From positions 451,736-515,735 of the forward strand of contig NZ_QKZV01000002.1 of assembly GCF_003254115.1 (NCBI RefSeq): a DNA stretch of 64,000 nt. The letters run 5' to 3'. The stretch is from Hydrotalea sandarakina (GTDB taxonomy: Bacteria; Bacteroidota; Bacteroidia; Chitinophagales; Chitinophagaceae). Made by a program: the position numbers and the translations under genes. Below are positions 1 to 8,803 of the stretch, piece after piece. How positions within the stretch are numbered: the stretch's first letter is position 1; every line of letters starts with the position of its first letter. Under the pieces are notes generated by a model. The model searched no databases. It saw nothing but the letters and a program-made list of their open reading frames with translations, and had not been told where the DNA came from.

Positions 1-805
1 GGTAAATACCGATGAAGATACCGGACAAACCATTTTACGTGGTATGGGTGAGTTGCATTTGGAAATTATTATAGATCGTATGCGCCGCGAGTTTAAGGTA
101 GAAGTGAATCAGGGTGCACCTCAAGTAGCATATAAAGAAGCTTTCCAGGCAACTTATCAGCATCGCGAAATTTTGAAGAAGCAAACAGGTGGTCGTGGTA
201 AATTCGCCGACATTCAATTTGAAATTGGCCCTGCTGATGAAGAATGGCTAAAAGAAAATGAAGGCAAGAACTTCCAGTTTGTGAATGATATTTTTGGTGG
301 AGCTATTCCTCGTGAATTTGTTCCTGCCATTCAAAAAGGTTTTGAAACAGCCATGAATACAGGGGTATTGGCAGGATATCCTGTCAATAACATGAAAATC
401 CGTGTATTTGATGGTAGTTACCATGATGTTGACTCTGACTCAATGTCATTTGAATTGTGTGCTAAAGCAGGTTTTAGAGAAGCTGCCAAAAAAGCCAAAC
501 CGGTATTACTTGAACCTATTATGAAAGTGGAAGTATTAACGCCCGACCAATATATGGGTGATGTAACCGGCGACTTAAACCGCAGAAGAGGTATGTTGGA
601 AGGAATGGATAGCAGAAATAACCTGCAAGTAATTAAAGCAAAAGTGCCTTTAAGTGAAATGTTTGGTTATGTAACGCAATTACGTTCTTTGTCTTCCGGA
701 CGTGCTACTTCTACAATGGAATTCTCTCATTATGCTCCGGCGCCTAATAACATTGCCGAAGAGGTAATTGCCAAAAACAAAGGCAGAGTAAAAGTAGAGG
801 ACTAA
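1..805 (+). CDS. fusA: Elongation factor G, C-terminal part (partial)
   Basis: Translocation GTPase of the ribosome. Only the last 267 residues are in the window; the reading frame is open from base 2. The first residues run into [15 protein letters not shown], the end of domain III of EF-G. Domain IV follows ([15 protein letters not shown], then the glycine-rich [21 protein letters not shown]), and then domain V ([50 protein letters not shown]). The GTPase domain lies upstream of the window. A terminator follows directly, so rpsJ is mainly transcribed from its own promoter. In most bacteria rpsL and rpsG precede this gene. The call is certain. Confidence 0.97.
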   Translation, partial: VNTDEDTGQTILRGMGELHLEIIIDRMRREFKVEVNQGAPQVAYKEAFQATYQHREILKKQTGGRGKFADIQFEIGPADEEWLKENEGKNFQFVNDIFGGAIPREFVPAIQKGFETAMNTGVLAGYPVNNMKIRVFDGSYHDVDSDSMSFELCAKAGFREAAKKAKPVLLEPIMKVEVLTPDQYMGDVTGDLNRRRGMLEGMDSRNNLQVIKAKVPLSEMFGYVTQLRSLSSGRATSTMEFSHYAPAPNNIAEEVIAKNKGRVKVED

Positions 806-837
806 TGCAAGGTAAACTGTAAAGTACATTTATATTG

Positions 838-873
838 AAAACCGGCTAATACATTGGCCGGTTTTCTTTTTTT
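838..873 (+). terminator. Rho-independent terminator after fusA
   Basis: A 9-bp stem, AAAACCGGC (838-846) with GCCGGTTTT (857-865), has a 10-nt loop and is followed by C and seven T. It separates fusA from the S10 operon. Confidence 0.88.
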
Positions 874-934
874 ATATGAAAGGATGCTTTTTTAAAGAAT
901 TAAAAAAAAAAATTAAAAAAAAATCTTTTTTTCC

Positions 935-965
935 TTGCCTATTCCAATTGCTCCCCCTACCTTTG
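935..965 (+). promoter_or_regulatory. Bacteroidetes-type promoter of the S10 operon
   Basis: TACCTTTG at 958-965 fits the Bacteroidetes -7 consensus TAnnTTTG exactly, and TTG at 935-937 sits 20 bp upstream where the -33 element is expected. A/T tracts at 897-932 lie just upstream and could act as an UP-like element. The -7 element ends 29 nt before the rpsJ ATG, the same spacing as for map (31) and rpsA (30). That rules out a longer rpsJ reading frame opening at 935. Confidence 0.75.
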
Positions 966-994
966 CAACCCAATCGGAAATTTGGGTAAAGATT

Positions 995-1300
995 ATGTCT
1001 CAAAGAATCAGAATAAAATTACAATCTTACGATCACAACTTGGTAGATAAATCTGCCGAGAAAATTGTGAAAACAGTTCGTAGTACTGGTGCCGTTGTAA
1101 CCGGACCTATTCCTTTGCCTACGCATAAAAGAATATTTACTGTATTGCGTTCGCCCCATGTGAATAAAAAGAGTAGGGAACAATTTCAGTTATGCACGCA
1201 CAAGCGTTTACTGGACATTTATACATCTTCATCAAGAACTGTAGATGCTTTGAGCAAATTAGATTTACCTTCCGGTGTAGAAGTGGAAATTAAAGCTTAA
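995..1300 (+). CDS. rpsJ: 30S ribosomal protein S10 (uS10)
   Basis: Component of the 30S head; in other bacteria it also serves as NusE in transcription antitermination. The 101-residue product begins [17 protein letters not shown] and carries the long loop [20 protein letters not shown] that reaches toward 16S rRNA. Length is normal for the family. The frame stays open 60 bases further upstream, but that stretch contains the promoter and would add a non-homologous leader, so ATG 995 is chosen. It is the first gene of the S10/spc operon. An unusually long 266-bp spacer follows. Confidence 0.97.
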   Translation: MSQRIRIKLQSYDHNLVDKSAEKIVKTVRSTGAVVTGPIPLPTHKRIFTVLRSPHVNKKSREQFQLCTHKRLLDIYTSSSRTVDALSKLDLPSGVEVEIKA

Positions 1301-1566
1301 TAGCTTAATAGTTAAGAAGTTGCCATCTCCCAATCTGAAAAATGAAAAAGGAGCTCTGGTGTTTAAATAAAATTTTTGACATATAAACAGGCCCTTCGAG
1401 GTTTGTTTACTTCCGGTACTTCCAGCGTCTTTAAAGCTTAAATGTTTTAAAGAACACAGTAACCACAAAAAGTGGTAAAAGGGAAAAGGTCGGCAGCAAA
1501 CAGGGATTGAATTTTGCAGCACTGCAAAATGTCCATTACACCTTCGCGGGGCAAAAACCGCAAAAC
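1301..1566 (+). promoter_or_regulatory. Structured mRNA leader before rplC (four stem-loops)
   Basis: This is the longest spacer of the operon and holds no plausible gene. Four inverted repeats stand in series. SL1 at 1385-1408 has a 9-bp stem with two G-U pairs and loop CTTCGA. SL2 at 1428-1453 has a 10-bp stem and loop TTAAAT. SL3 at 1462-1476 is ACCAC/GTGGT around five A. SL4 at 1511-1530 is a perfect palindrome with 9-bp arms ATTTTGCAG/CTGCAAAAT, ending 36 nt before the ATG. In E. coli, L4 binds a leader of the S10 operon, but that leader precedes rpsJ. A similar autoregulatory role here is inferred from position and structure only. No T-run follows any stem, so an attenuator is less likely than a protein-binding leader. 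Confidence 0.55.
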
Positions 1567-2184
1567 ATGAAAGGTATTATTGGAAAAAAAATTGGAATGA
1601 CCAGCATTTTTGCCCAAGATGGTAAACAACTGGCTTGTACCATTATTGAGGCCGGTCCTTGTGTAGTTACACAAGTTAAAACAAAAGATGTAGATGGCTA
1701 CGAAGCCTTACAATTAGGTTTTGAAGACAAGAAAGAAAAGCATTCAACAAAATCCGAGCTTAATCATTTCTCTAAAGCTCAAACTGCTCCCAAACGTTTC
1801 GTTAAAGAATTCCGCAACTATACTATTGAAAAAGCGTTAGGCGAAACTATTACCCTCGATATATTTTCAGAAGGCGAAACTGTTGAAGTAATCGGTACCA
1901 CCAAAGGTAAAGGTTTTCAGGGTGTTGTAAAACGCCATGGTTTTGGTGGTGTTGGTGAAGCAACACACGGACAACACGACCGTTCAAGAGCACCGGGTTC
2001 TATCGGTGGTTCCTCTTATCCTTCAAGAGTGTTTAAAGGTATGAGAATGGCCGGCCGTATGGGTAATGACCGTGTTAAAATGAAAGGATTGAAAGTTGTA
2101 AAAATATTCCCTGAAAAGAATTATATATTAATTAGTGGATCAGTGCCGGGGCACAACGGTTCAATTGTTTACATCCAAAAGTAA
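1567..2184 (+). CDS. rplC: 50S ribosomal protein L3 (uL3)
   Basis: Early-assembly 50S protein whose extended loop approaches the peptidyl transferase centre. The 205 residues begin [15 protein letters not shown], the standard N-terminus. The conserved [33 protein letters not shown] and [11 protein letters not shown] segments of the central loop are present. The frame is open from 1507, but the extra 20 residues would translate the SL4 palindrome of the leader and match no L3, so ATG 1567 is taken. rplD follows 22 bp downstream. Confidence 0.97.
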   Translation: MKGIIGKKIGMTSIFAQDGKQLACTIIEAGPCVVTQVKTKDVDGYEALQLGFEDKKEKHSTKSELNHFSKAQTAPKRFVKEFRNYTIEKALGETITLDIFSEGETVEVIGTTKGKGFQGVVKRHGFGGVGEATHGQHDRSRAPGSIGGSSYPSRVFKGMRMAGRMGNDRVKMKGLKVVKIFPEKNYILISGSVPGHNGSIVYIQK

Positions 2185-2206
2185 TCACCTTTAATTCACA
2201 CAAATC

Positions 2207-2842
2207 ATGCAATTAGAAATTTTAAATATAAAAGGCGAAAAAACAGGTAAAACGGTTGAATTACCCGAAGATATTTTTGGTATTGAACCAAATGATCATG
2301 TTATTTATTTAGCCGTAAAACAATATTTAGCCGCTCAACGTCAGGGTACTCATAAGGTTAAAACTCGTTCAGAGGTACATGGCTCAAGCCGTAAATTACA
2401 CAAGCAAAAAGGTACCGGTGGCTCACGTAAAGGAAATATTCGTAACCCATTATATAAAGGTGGTGGTACTATTTTTGGACCTAAACCCCATGGCTACGAC
2501 TTTAAACTAAACCGTAAGGTAAAAGATTTGGCTAAAATTTCAGCCTTAAGTTACAAAGCAAAAGACAACGCTATTTTAGTTATAGAAGACGTTACCATTG
2601 ACACGCCCAAAACTAAACAAGTAGTTAATATTATGCAGGCTTTACAAATTGCTAATAAAAAAGCAATTATTGTTACACCTGATTATGATGATAATTTGTT
2701 CTTAAGCACCAGAAATATTCCTAATATAGCTACCACTTTATTGGCTGATATAAATACTTATGAAATTATGAATGCAGATGTTTTGGTATTAACTGAACAG
2801 GCAGCCAAAATTTTTGCTGACAATGAAGTAGCTGAAGCTTAA
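2207..2842 (+). CDS. rplD: 50S ribosomal protein L4 (uL4)
   Basis: Binds 23S rRNA and lines the upper part of the peptide exit tunnel. The 211 residues contain the long basic tunnel loop (HGSSRKLHKQKGTGGSRKGN then the PLYKGGGTIFGPKPHGY segment, about residues 63-103) and the globular part ending in VLVLTEQAAKIF. In gamma-proteobacteria L4 is the autorepressor of this operon, so the structured leader upstream of rplC is a candidate target; that link is inference. Start ATG 2207 is preceded by A/T-rich sequence without a Shine-Dalgarno motif. Confidence 0.97.
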   Translation: MQLEILNIKGEKTGKTVELPEDIFGIEPNDHVIYLAVKQYLAAQRQGTHKVKTRSEVHGSSRKLHKQKGTGGSRKGNIRNPLYKGGGTIFGPKPHGYDFKLNRKVKDLAKISALSYKAKDNAILVIEDVTIDTPKTKQVVNIMQALQIANKKAIIVTPDYDDNLFLSTRNIPNIATTLLADINTYEIMNADVLVLTEQAAKIFADNEVAEA

Positions 2843-2871
2843 AAATTAAAAACCGTTTCAAAAGCAATAAA

Positions 2872-3171
2872 ATGAAACCAACCGATATTTTAATAAAGCC
2901 TATTTTATCTGAAAAAGCAAATGCTAAACAGGAAACCCTGCGTCAGTATGCTTTTAAGGTAGCACGTTCTGCAAATAAATTGCAAATTAAAAATGCAATT
3001 GAAACTTTTTACGGAATAACTGTGGTTAACGTAAATACAATGGTAGTACCCGGAAAAAATAAAACACGCTACACTAAAGCGGGCTTTATACAGGGAAAAA
3101 AACCGGCTTATAAAAAAGCATTGGTTACCATAGCAGAAGGTGAAACAATTGATTTATACGCAAACATTTAA
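2872..3171 (+). CDS. rplW: 50S ribosomal protein L23 (uL23)
   Basis: Sits at the exit of the peptide tunnel, where it is the docking site for trigger factor and the signal recognition particle. The 99-residue protein opens with TDILIKPILSEKANA and has the FYGITVVNVNTMVVPGKNK segment that carries the tunnel-side loop. Length is normal. It lies 29 bp after rplD and 53 bp before rplB, in the standard order. Confidence 0.96.
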   Translation: MKPTDILIKPILSEKANAKQETLRQYAFKVARSANKLQIKNAIETFYGITVVNVNTMVVPGKNKTRYTKAGFIQGKKPAYKKALVTIAEGETIDLYANI

Positions 3172-3224
3172 TTAGATTATTATAGTAGCGAAGCTGAAAA
3201 ATTCGCATTTAAACTAAACAAACA

Positions 3225-4064
3225 ATGGCATTAAAAAAGTACAAACCAATTACAGCCGGCACTCGTTGGAGAATTGGCAATGCCTATGCTGAAATTACAA
3301 CTGATAAGCCCGAAAAAAGCTTATTAGAACCATTAAAGAAAACCGGTGGTCGTAATGCTCAGGGGCGCAGATCAATGCGCTATATAGGTGGAGGCCATAA
3401 AAGGCATTATCGTATTATTGATTTTAAACGTGACAAACACAACATTGAAGCAACAGTTGTTTCAATTGAATATGACCCTAACCGTACAGCTTTTATTGCC
3501 CTATTGCAATATGCTGATGGTGAAAAACGCTACATTTTAGCCCCACAAGGTTTACAAGTTGGCGCTAAAGTAATAGCAGGTGATGATGTTGCACCTGAAA
3601 TTGGCAATGCACTTCAAATGAAGCACATGCCTTTAGGTACAAACATTCACAATATTGAAATGCAACCCGGACAAGGTGGAAAATTAGCACGCAGTGCCGG
3701 TGCTTCAGCTCAATTAGCCAATAAAGAAGAGAAATACGCTGTATTAAAAATGCCTTCCGGTGAATTGAGAAAGGTATTGATTAATTGTTATGCCACTGTT
3801 GGTGTTGTTTCAAACAGTGATCATAATTTACAAACTGCCGGTAAAGCAGGTGTAAATCGTTGGAAAGGTATTCGTCCACGCGTACGTGGTGTTGCCATGA
3901 ACCCTGTTGATCACCCAATGGGTGGTGGTGAAGGTAAAGCATCCGGAGGTCATCCGCGCAGCAGAACCGGTAAATACGCCAAAGGTGAGAAAACCAGAAC
4001 CAAAGGAAAAGCCAGCGACAAACTGATTATTCAAAGAAGAGACGGTAAAAAACTTACCAAGTAA
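3225..4064 (+). CDS. rplB: 50S ribosomal protein L2 (uL2)
   Basis: Highly conserved 50S protein needed for subunit association and peptidyl transferase activity. The 279 residues include the OB-type segment ([20 protein letters not shown]) and the SH3-like segment. The nearly invariant C-terminal block [20 protein letters not shown] holds the histidine important for function. The C-terminus is basic as usual. Length agrees with the family (about 275). Confidence 0.97.
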   Translation: MALKKYKPITAGTRWRIGNAYAEITTDKPEKSLLEPLKKTGGRNAQGRRSMRYIGGGHKRHYRIIDFKRDKHNIEATVVSIEYDPNRTAFIALLQYADGEKRYILAPQGLQVGAKVIAGDDVAPEIGNALQMKHMPLGTNIHNIEMQPGQGGKLARSAGASAQLANKEEKYAVLKMPSGELRKVLINCYATVGVVSNSDHNLQTAGKAGVNRWKGIRPRVRGVAMNPVDHPMGGGEGKASGGHPRSRTGKYAKGEKTRTKGKASDKLIIQRRDGKKLTK

Positions 4065-4100
4065 CAATATTTAGATAAACGCAATAAATCGTAAATCCAA

Positions 4101-4370
4101 ATGGGTCGTTCGATTAAAAAAGGTCCTTATGTTGATGTTAAGCTTAATGAAAAAATAAGCGCTATTAACGAAGGCAAAAATAAAAAAGGGGTTATTAAAA
4201 CCTGGAGTCGTCGCAGTACAATTACTCCCGACTTTGTAGGGCATACATTTGCCGTACACAATGGTAACAAGTTTATACCTGTATATGTAACTGAGTTTAT
4301 GGTAGGTCATAAATTAGGCGAATTTGCCCCTACCCGCAACTTCAGAGGACATGCCGGTCAAAAAAAGTAA
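4101..4370 (+). CDS. rpsS: 30S ribosomal protein S19 (uS19)
   Basis: 30S head protein, partner of S13, in contact with the A-site finger. The 89 residues begin [11 protein letters not shown] and contain [20 protein letters not shown] and [19 protein letters not shown], all family signatures. Spacing is 36 bp after rplB. The ATG is preceded by AAATCCAA rather than a Shine-Dalgarno sequence. Confidence 0.97.
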   Translation: MGRSIKKGPYVDVKLNEKISAINEGKNKKGVIKTWSRRSTITPDFVGHTFAVHNGNKFIPVYVTEFMVGHKLGEFAPTRNFRGHAGQKK

Positions 4371-4427
4371 ATTAATTCAGGGTAAAATTGCCTAACAGTT
4401 TTACCGAATGATAGAAATTAAAAAAAA

Positions 4428-4772
4428 ATGGAAGCAGTAGCTAAACTAAAAAATTATCCCACAGGACCCATGAAAATGCGGTTACTAGCCGATGTGATCC
4501 GTGGAATGGAAGTTGAAAAGGCTTTGGCTATATTAGAATTTCACCCTCAACACAATGCTACACCGTTGGCAAAGCTGTTGAAGAGTGCCATTAATAATTG
4601 GGAACAAAAAAATAATGGAGCCAGTGCTGCCGATAGTGGCCTTATTGTAAAAACAATTTTTGTTGATGGTGGTCGCACTTTAAAAAGAATGCGTCCGGCA
4701 CCACAAGGTCGTGGATACAGAGTAAGAAAACGCAGCAATCATGTAACAATCATTGTAGATTCTAAAAACTAA
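4428..4772 (+). CDS. rplV: 50S ribosomal protein L22 (uL22)
   Basis: Its long beta-hairpin lines the exit tunnel near the macrolide site. In this 114-residue protein the hairpin tip is the segment [20 protein letters not shown] (about residues 85-105), and the N-terminal helix holds [18 protein letters not shown]. No insertion or deletion of the kind found in macrolide-resistant hairpins is evident by eye. The gene is 13 bp before rpsC. Confidence 0.96.
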   Translation: MEAVAKLKNYPTGPMKMRLLADVIRGMEVEKALAILEFHPQHNATPLAKLLKSAINNWEQKNNGASAADSGLIVKTIFVDGGRTLKRMRPAPQGRGYRVRKRSNHVTIIVDSKN

Positions 4773-4785
4773 TTGAAACCATATT

Positions 4786-5568
4786 ATGGGTCAGAAAGCA
4801 AATCCAATTGGTAACAGGTTAGGTATCATCCGCGGATGGGAAAGTAACTGGTATGGCAATAAAAAAGATTTTGCAACCAAGTTAATTGAGGATCAAAAAA
4901 TCCGTACTTACCTGAATGCCCGTATCAACAAAGGTGGTATATCAAAAATTGTTATTGAACGTACACTTGGTAAATTAATTGTTACCATACATACTTCAAA
5001 ACCAGGCATCATCATCGGAAAGGGCGGCGGCGAAGTTGATAGCATTAAAGAGGAATTGAAAAAATTAACCGGTAAAGACGATGTTCAGATTAACATTCTT
5101 GAAATTCGTCGTCCGGAATTAGATGCTACCATTGTAGGCGATACGATTGCTCGTCAAATAGAAAATCGTATTAACTACAAGCGTGCCATAAAAATGGCAA
5201 TTGCATCAACTTTACGTATGGGTGCCGAAGGTATAAAAATAAGAGTAAGCGGTCGTTTAGGCGGCGCTGAAATTGCCCGTAGCGAAGAGTTTAAGCAAGG
5301 TCGTGTTCCATTGCACACTTTAAGAATGGATATTGATTATGCTAGTGTATTTGCTCAAACCGTATATGGTAAAATTGGTATTAAGGTTTGGATTTGTAAA
5401 GGCGAAGTTTTAGGTAAACGCGACTTAAACCCCAATTTTATTGGCGGAAAAAATGACTTGAGTGATAGGAGAGAAAGAGCAAGTGCCGGTGCCGATGAAA
5501 GACGTGGTGGTAACCGTGGCGGTGGTCGTGGAAATGAAGGAAGATCATCCAGAAGAGGACAAAACTAA
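4786..5568 (+). CDS. rpsC: 30S ribosomal protein S3 (uS3) with Gly/Arg-rich tail
   Basis: Forms part of the mRNA entry channel of the 30S subunit. The 260 residues start [20 protein letters not shown]. They contain the KH domain with [20 protein letters not shown] (about residues 70-90) and the S3 C-terminal domain with [14 protein letters not shown]. The last roughly 35 residues are a low-complexity tail rich in Arg and Gly (positions about 225-260, containing [18 protein letters not shown]), which makes the protein about 27 residues longer than E. coli S3. The tail is in frame and ends at a normal stop, so it is real coding sequence. Confidence 0.97.
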   Translation: MGQKANPIGNRLGIIRGWESNWYGNKKDFATKLIEDQKIRTYLNARINKGGISKIVIERTLGKLIVTIHTSKPGIIIGKGGGEVDSIKEELKKLTGKDDVQINILEIRRPELDATIVGDTIARQIENRINYKRAIKMAIASTLRMGAEGIKIRVSGRLGGAEIARSEEFKQGRVPLHTLRMDIDYASVFAQTVYGKIGIKVWICKGEVLGKRDLNPNFIGGKNDLSDRRERASAGADERRGGNRGGGRGNEGRSSRRGQN

Positions 5569-5572
5569 AATA

Positions 5573-5627
5573 GGTATCAGCCGTATTAGCTATACTTTTT
5601 TTAAATACCATATAGCCTTGGCTATAT
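5573..5627 (+). promoter_or_regulatory. Mutually exclusive hairpins between rpsC and rplP
   Basis: An 8-bp stem ATATAGCC/GGCTATAT (5610-5617 with 5620-5627) competes with an upstream pairing of GCTATA (5589-5594) with TATAGC (5611-5616). A run of seven T (5596-5602) follows the upstream segment. The layout resembles a switch between two foldings within the operon, but no ligand or protein can be named. Confidence 0.35.
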
Positions 5628-5642
5628 AAAAAAAGCAAACAA

Positions 5643-6062
5643 ATGTTACAGCCAAAAAGAAGTAAACATAGAAAACAACAAAAGGGGCGCATTCGTAATG
5701 TTGCTAAAAGAGGTACTGCAATAGCTTTTGGTTCATACGCCTTAAAAGCTTTAGAACCTGTTTGGTTAACCAATAGGCAAATTGAAGCAGCCAGACAAAG
5801 TATGACACGTGCTATGAAACGTGAAGGAAATGTTTGGATTAGGGTTTTCCCCGATAAAATTATTACTCGCAAGCCTTTAGAGGTAAGGATGGGTAAAGGT
5901 AAAGGTAACCCCGAGTTTTGGGCTGCCGTTGTTGAGCCGGGTCGTATTATTTTTGAATGCGATGGTGTAAGTGAAACTGTTGCAAGAGAAGCTTTACACT
6001 TAGCCGCTCAAAAATTACCAATTGCAACCAAATTTATTGTAAGAAGAGATTTGCAAGCTTAA
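5643..6062 (+). CDS. rplP: 50S ribosomal protein L16 (uL16)
   Basis: Late-assembly 50S protein near the A-site tRNA elbow. The 139 residues include [35 protein letters not shown] and the conserved loop [20 protein letters not shown]. The arginine of VRMGKGKG is the residue hydroxylated in some bacteria. The length matches the family closely. The start follows a hairpin-containing 74-bp spacer. Confidence 0.97.
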   Translation: MLQPKRSKHRKQQKGRIRNVAKRGTAIAFGSYALKALEPVWLTNRQIEAARQSMTRAMKREGNVWIRVFPDKIITRKPLEVRMGKGKGNPEFWAAVVEPGRIIFECDGVSETVAREALHLAAQKLPIATKFIVRRDLQA

Positions 6063-6085
6063 ACAAACTATTAATATTATTTGCA

Positions 6086-6295
6086 ATGGCAAAAAAAATT
6101 GATTTTAATAAGAGCCTAAGGGAAATGACCGAAACCGAAATTAAGGCAAGAATTGAGGAAGATACCTTAAGGTTAAAAAAATTAGAATTTGCACACGCAA
6201 TTTCTCCATTGGAAAATCCAATGAGTATTCGTGAGTTAAGAAAAGATATTGCTCGTTTAAAAACAGCATTACACATAAAAGCTTCGGCTAAATAA
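6086..6295 (+). CDS. rpmC: 50S ribosomal protein L29 (uL29)
   Basis: Small two-helix protein next to L23 at the tunnel exit. The 69 residues hold the family core: [20 protein letters not shown] followed by [19 protein letters not shown]. The gene is 23 bp after rplP and 17 bp before rpsQ. Length is typical. Confidence 0.95.
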   Translation: MAKKIDFNKSLREMTETEIKARIEEDTLRLKKLEFAHAISPLENPMSIRELRKDIARLKTALHIKASAK

Positions 6296-6312
6296 CCAAT
6301 AAATTGCTAACA

Positions 6313-6570
6313 ATGGTTGAAAGAAATTTGCGTAAAACAAGAATTGGTGTTGTAACCAGCAATAAAATGGCTAAAACCATTACTGTTGCAGTAGAAAGAA
6401 AAGTGCAACACCCTATTTATGGAAAGTTCGTGAAAAAAACTACGAAATTCCATGCACACGATGAAAAAAATGAGTGCACAATAGGCGATATCGTAAAAAT
6501 TATGGAAACTCGCCCGCTGAGTAAAACAAAGCGTTGGAGACTAGTTGAGGTAATTGAAAAAGCTAAATAA
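6313..6570 (+). CDS. rpsQ: 30S ribosomal protein S17 (uS17)
   Basis: OB-fold primary 16S rRNA binder of the 30S body. The 85 residues carry [34 protein letters not shown] and the C-terminal [17 protein letters not shown]. The frame can be opened three codons earlier at a TTG (6304), but ATG 6313 gives the usual start [10 protein letters not shown] and is preferred. The spacer to rplN holds a small nested hairpin. Confidence 0.95.
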   Translation: MVERNLRKTRIGVVTSNKMAKTITVAVERKVQHPIYGKFVKKTTKFHAHDEKNECTIGDIVKIMETRPLSKTKRWRLVEVIEKAK

Positions 6571-6581
6571 ATTATTATTGA

Positions 6582-6613
6582 GATAGCCTGCCTAAAGCAG
6601 CCTGTTAACTATC
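6582..6613 (+). promoter_or_regulatory. Small nested hairpin between rpsQ and rplN
   Basis: An outer stem GATAG/CTATC (6582-6586 with 6609-6613) encloses an inner stem CTGC/GCAG with loop CTAAA (6588-6600). It is weak and without a T-run. It could be a local mRNA structure with no special role. Confidence 0.25.
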
Positions 6614-6626
6614 AAATTATTAAACA

Positions 6627-6995
6627 ATGATTCAGCAAGAAAGCAGATTAAATGTAGCTGACAATAGCGGTGCCAAAGAAGTACTTTGCATTAAAGTACT
6701 GGGTAACAGTGGCCAGGATTATGCAAAAATTGGCGATAAAATTGTTGTTACTGTTAAAGACGCCATTCCTGCAGGTGGAATTAAAAAAGGCACGGTATCT
6801 AAAGCAGTAATTGTGCGTACTAAAAATAAATTACGCAGAAAAGATGGCTCATACATTCGTTTTGACGATAACGCTGTTGTTTTATTAAATAATGCCGATG
6901 AACCACGTGGTACCCGTATTTTTGGACCGGTTGCCCGTGAATTAAGGGATAAAGGGTATATGAAAATAATTTCACTGGCCCCTGAAGTTTTATAA
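6627..6995 (+). CDS. rplN: 50S ribosomal protein L14 (uL14)
   Basis: Subunit-interface protein that forms inter-subunit bridges with 16S rRNA. The 122-residue length is the invariant bacterial length. Signatures are [37 protein letters not shown] and [21 protein letters not shown] 118-bp spacer with a copy of the dispersed repeat separates it from rplX. Confidence 0.97.
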   Translation: MIQQESRLNVADNSGAKEVLCIKVLGNSGQDYAKIGDKIVVTVKDAIPAGGIKKGTVSKAVIVRTKNKLRRKDGSYIRFDDNAVVLLNNADEPRGTRIFGPVARELRDKGYMKIISLAPEVL

Positions 6996-7005
6996 AAATG
7001 CTGCC

Positions 7006-7049
7006 TTGCGTTACAGCTGTACAAGTGTGCGACGCAACGAAAGCTGAAT
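7006..7049 (+). repeat. Dispersed intergenic repeat, copy A
   Basis: The 21-nt core at 7019-7039 (containing ACAAGTGTGCGACGCAACG) is present exactly, on the other strand, at 56341-56361 upstream of metG. The match extends over 7019-7049 with 29 of 31 bases. A 15-nt part also occurs at 46855-46869. TTGCGT at 7006-7011 and ACGCAA at 7032-7037 can pair, giving the element a hairpin character similar to REP sequences. It lies in the transcribed spacer between rplN and rplX. Confidence 0.7.
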
Positions 7050-7113
7050 ATAAATTTAAAAGCTGGTAACAAAAAAATAACTAACCATACAAGGTTATAA
7101 AAGGGTAAACACC

Positions 7114-7452
7114 ATGAATAAAAGATTTAAACCCAAGTTTAACATTAAAAAAGGCGACACAGTAGTTGTTATTGCCGGAGAAGATAAGGACTTGAAAAAA
7201 CCTAGAAAGGTATTAGAAGTTCTGATTGATGAAGCACGTGTTGTGGTTGAAGGGGTAAACATTGTAACAAAACATACTAAACCCAATGCTCAAAATACAA
7301 AGGGTGGTATTGTTAAAATAGAAGCACCTATACATATTAGCAATGTTATGTTGTGGGATGCTAAAGCCGGTTCTGCTACTAAAATTAAAAGAAGTAGAGA
7401 AAATGGTAAATTAATTAGAATATCAAAAAAATCTGGGGAGGTTATTAAATAA
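7114..7452 (+). CDS. rplX: 50S ribosomal protein L24 (uL24)
   Basis: Assembly-initiating 50S protein. The KOW motif is visible at [20 protein letters not shown], followed by the [20 protein letters not shown] segment. The 112 residues are slightly longer than in E. coli (104). The stop codon overlaps the next start as TAATG (7450-7454), so rplE is translationally coupled. This is the only overlapping pair in the ribosomal block. Confidence 0.96.
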   Translation: MNKRFKPKFNIKKGDTVVVIAGEDKDLKKPRKVLEVLIDEARVVVEGVNIVTKHTKPNAQNTKGGIVKIEAPIHISNVMLWDAKAGSATKIKRSRENGKLIRISKKSGEVIK

Positions 7453-8027
7453 TGAGCACAACTAAATATACTCCGAGAATGGCGTCAAAATATCGCCAGG
7501 AAGTAATGCCAGCTTTAATGAAAAAGTTTGCTTATAAAAGTGTTATGCAAACTCCTAAAATTGAAAAAATTTGTATTAACCGCGGTGTTAACGGCGCTGT
7601 AACCGATAAAAAATTAGTTGATGTAGCTGTTGCCGAGTTAGAACAAATTACTGGTCAGAAAGCTGTACCTACTTATTCTAAAAAAGATATTTCGAATTTT
7701 AAATTGCGTAAAGGAATGCCCATTGGTGCTAAAGTAACTTTACGCGGTGATAAAATGTACGAGTTTTTAGACCGTTTAATTTCTGTTGCTTTACCTCGTG
7801 TACGCGATTTTAAAGGCATTAGCGACAAAGCATTTGATGGCCGTGGTAATTATACTTTGGGTGTAACTGAACAAATCATTTTCCCTGAAATTGATATTGA
7901 TAAGGTGAATAAAATTACCGGTTTCGATATTACCATTGTTACTACTGCTAAAACTAATGAAGAGGCGTATGAATTGCTGAAAGAAATGGGTATGCCTTTC
8001 AAAAGTGCAAAAAAAGATAATAATTAA
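7452..8027 (+). CDS. rplE: 50S ribosomal protein L5 (uL5)
   Basis: Binds 5S rRNA and contacts P-site tRNA at the central protuberance. Of the 191 residues, the core starts at [20 protein letters not shown]. It continues with [40 protein letters not shown] and [19 protein letters not shown]. It is about 12 residues longer than E. coli L5, by an N-terminal extension. Its ATG shares one base with the rplX stop. Confidence 0.97.
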   Translation: MSTTKYTPRMASKYRQEVMPALMKKFAYKSVMQTPKIEKICINRGVNGAVTDKKLVDVAVAELEQITGQKAVPTYSKKDISNFKLRKGMPIGAKVTLRGDKMYEFLDRLISVALPRVRDFKGISDKAFDGRGNYTLGVTEQIIFPEIDIDKVNKITGFDITIVTTAKTNEEAYELLKEMGMPFKSAKKDNN

Positions 8028-8075
8028 TCATTAAGTGAGTATTAAAAACTCACAGTATTAATAATAAGAAACAAT

Positions 8076-8345
8076 ATGTCAAAAAAATCAATCATAGCCC
8101 GCGAAGCAAAAAGAGAAGCATTGGTGGCTAAGTATGCCGAAAAACGTGCCGCTTTAAAAGCCGCAGGTGATTATGCTGCTTTAGATTTATTACCTAAAAA
8201 TGCTTCACCTGTTCGATTGAAAAATCGTTGCCAATTAACCGGAAGACCTCGTGGTTACATGCGTTATTTTGGAATTTCAAGGGTAGTATTTCGTGATATG
8301 GCATTAAATGGTAAAATACCCGGTGTTAAAAAAGCCAGTTGGTAA
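8076..8345 (+). CDS. rpsN: 30S ribosomal protein S14 (uS14), zinc-independent type
   Basis: 30S head protein. The 89-residue length and the lack of any CxxC pair identify the zinc-free (C-minus) long form, as in Bacteroidetes and E. coli, not the short zinc-binding form. The conserved C-terminal half is [20 protein letters not shown] followed by [17 protein letters not shown]. The order rplE-rpsN-rpsH is standard for the spc operon. Confidence 0.97.
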   Translation: MSKKSIIAREAKREALVAKYAEKRAALKAAGDYAALDLLPKNASPVRLKNRCQLTGRPRGYMRYFGISRVVFRDMALNGKIPGVKKASW

Positions 8346-8398
8346 TTTTTACTCCCATTTCATAAACAACATTTAGAACCGTATTTAATTTATATACA

Positions 8399-8797
8399 AT
8401 GGTAACTGATCCTATTGCAGACTTTTTAACCAGGATTCGTAATGCTCAAATGGCAGGGCATAGAATTGTAGAAATTCCTGCTTCTAACTTAAAAAAGCGG
8501 ATTACTGAGATTTTATATGAGCAAGGTTATATTTTGAAGTATAAGTTTGAAGACAATACCAAACAAGGTATTATAAAAATAGCTTTGAAATACGACCCCA
8601 CCAGCAAACAACCTGCCATTCGTTCATTGGAGCGCGTAAGCCGCCCGGGTTTACGCCAATATGCAAAGCCCTCTGAAATGAAAAGGGTAATTAATGGCTT
8701 AGGTATTGCTATTATCAGTACTTCAAAAGGAGTATTAACTGATAAACAAGCCAAAGCTCAGAATGTGGGTGGTGAAGTATTATGTTACGTTTATTAA
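8399..8797 (+). CDS. rpsH: 30S ribosomal protein S8 (uS8)
   Basis: Binds the central domain of 16S rRNA; in E. coli it also represses translation of the spc genes. The 132 residues begin MVTDPIADFLTRIRNAQMAG, and the C-terminal rRNA-binding part is GLGIAIISTSKGVLTDKQA and NVGGEVLCYVY. A structured 86-bp spacer to rplF follows. Whether S8 binds there cannot be seen. Confidence 0.97.
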   Translation: MVTDPIADFLTRIRNAQMAGHRIVEIPASNLKKRITEILYEQGYILKYKFEDNTKQGIIKIALKYDPTSKQPAIRSLERVSRPGLRQYAKPSEMKRVINGLGIAIISTSKGVLTDKQAKAQNVGGEVLCYVY

Positions 8798-8803
8798 TTT
8801 ACA

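Noticed and set aside
5438-5872. Minus-strand open frame of 144 codons over rpsC/rplP
   Set aside because: It is the antisense of two certain ribosomal genes, with a His/Phe-rich composition typical of shadow frames.
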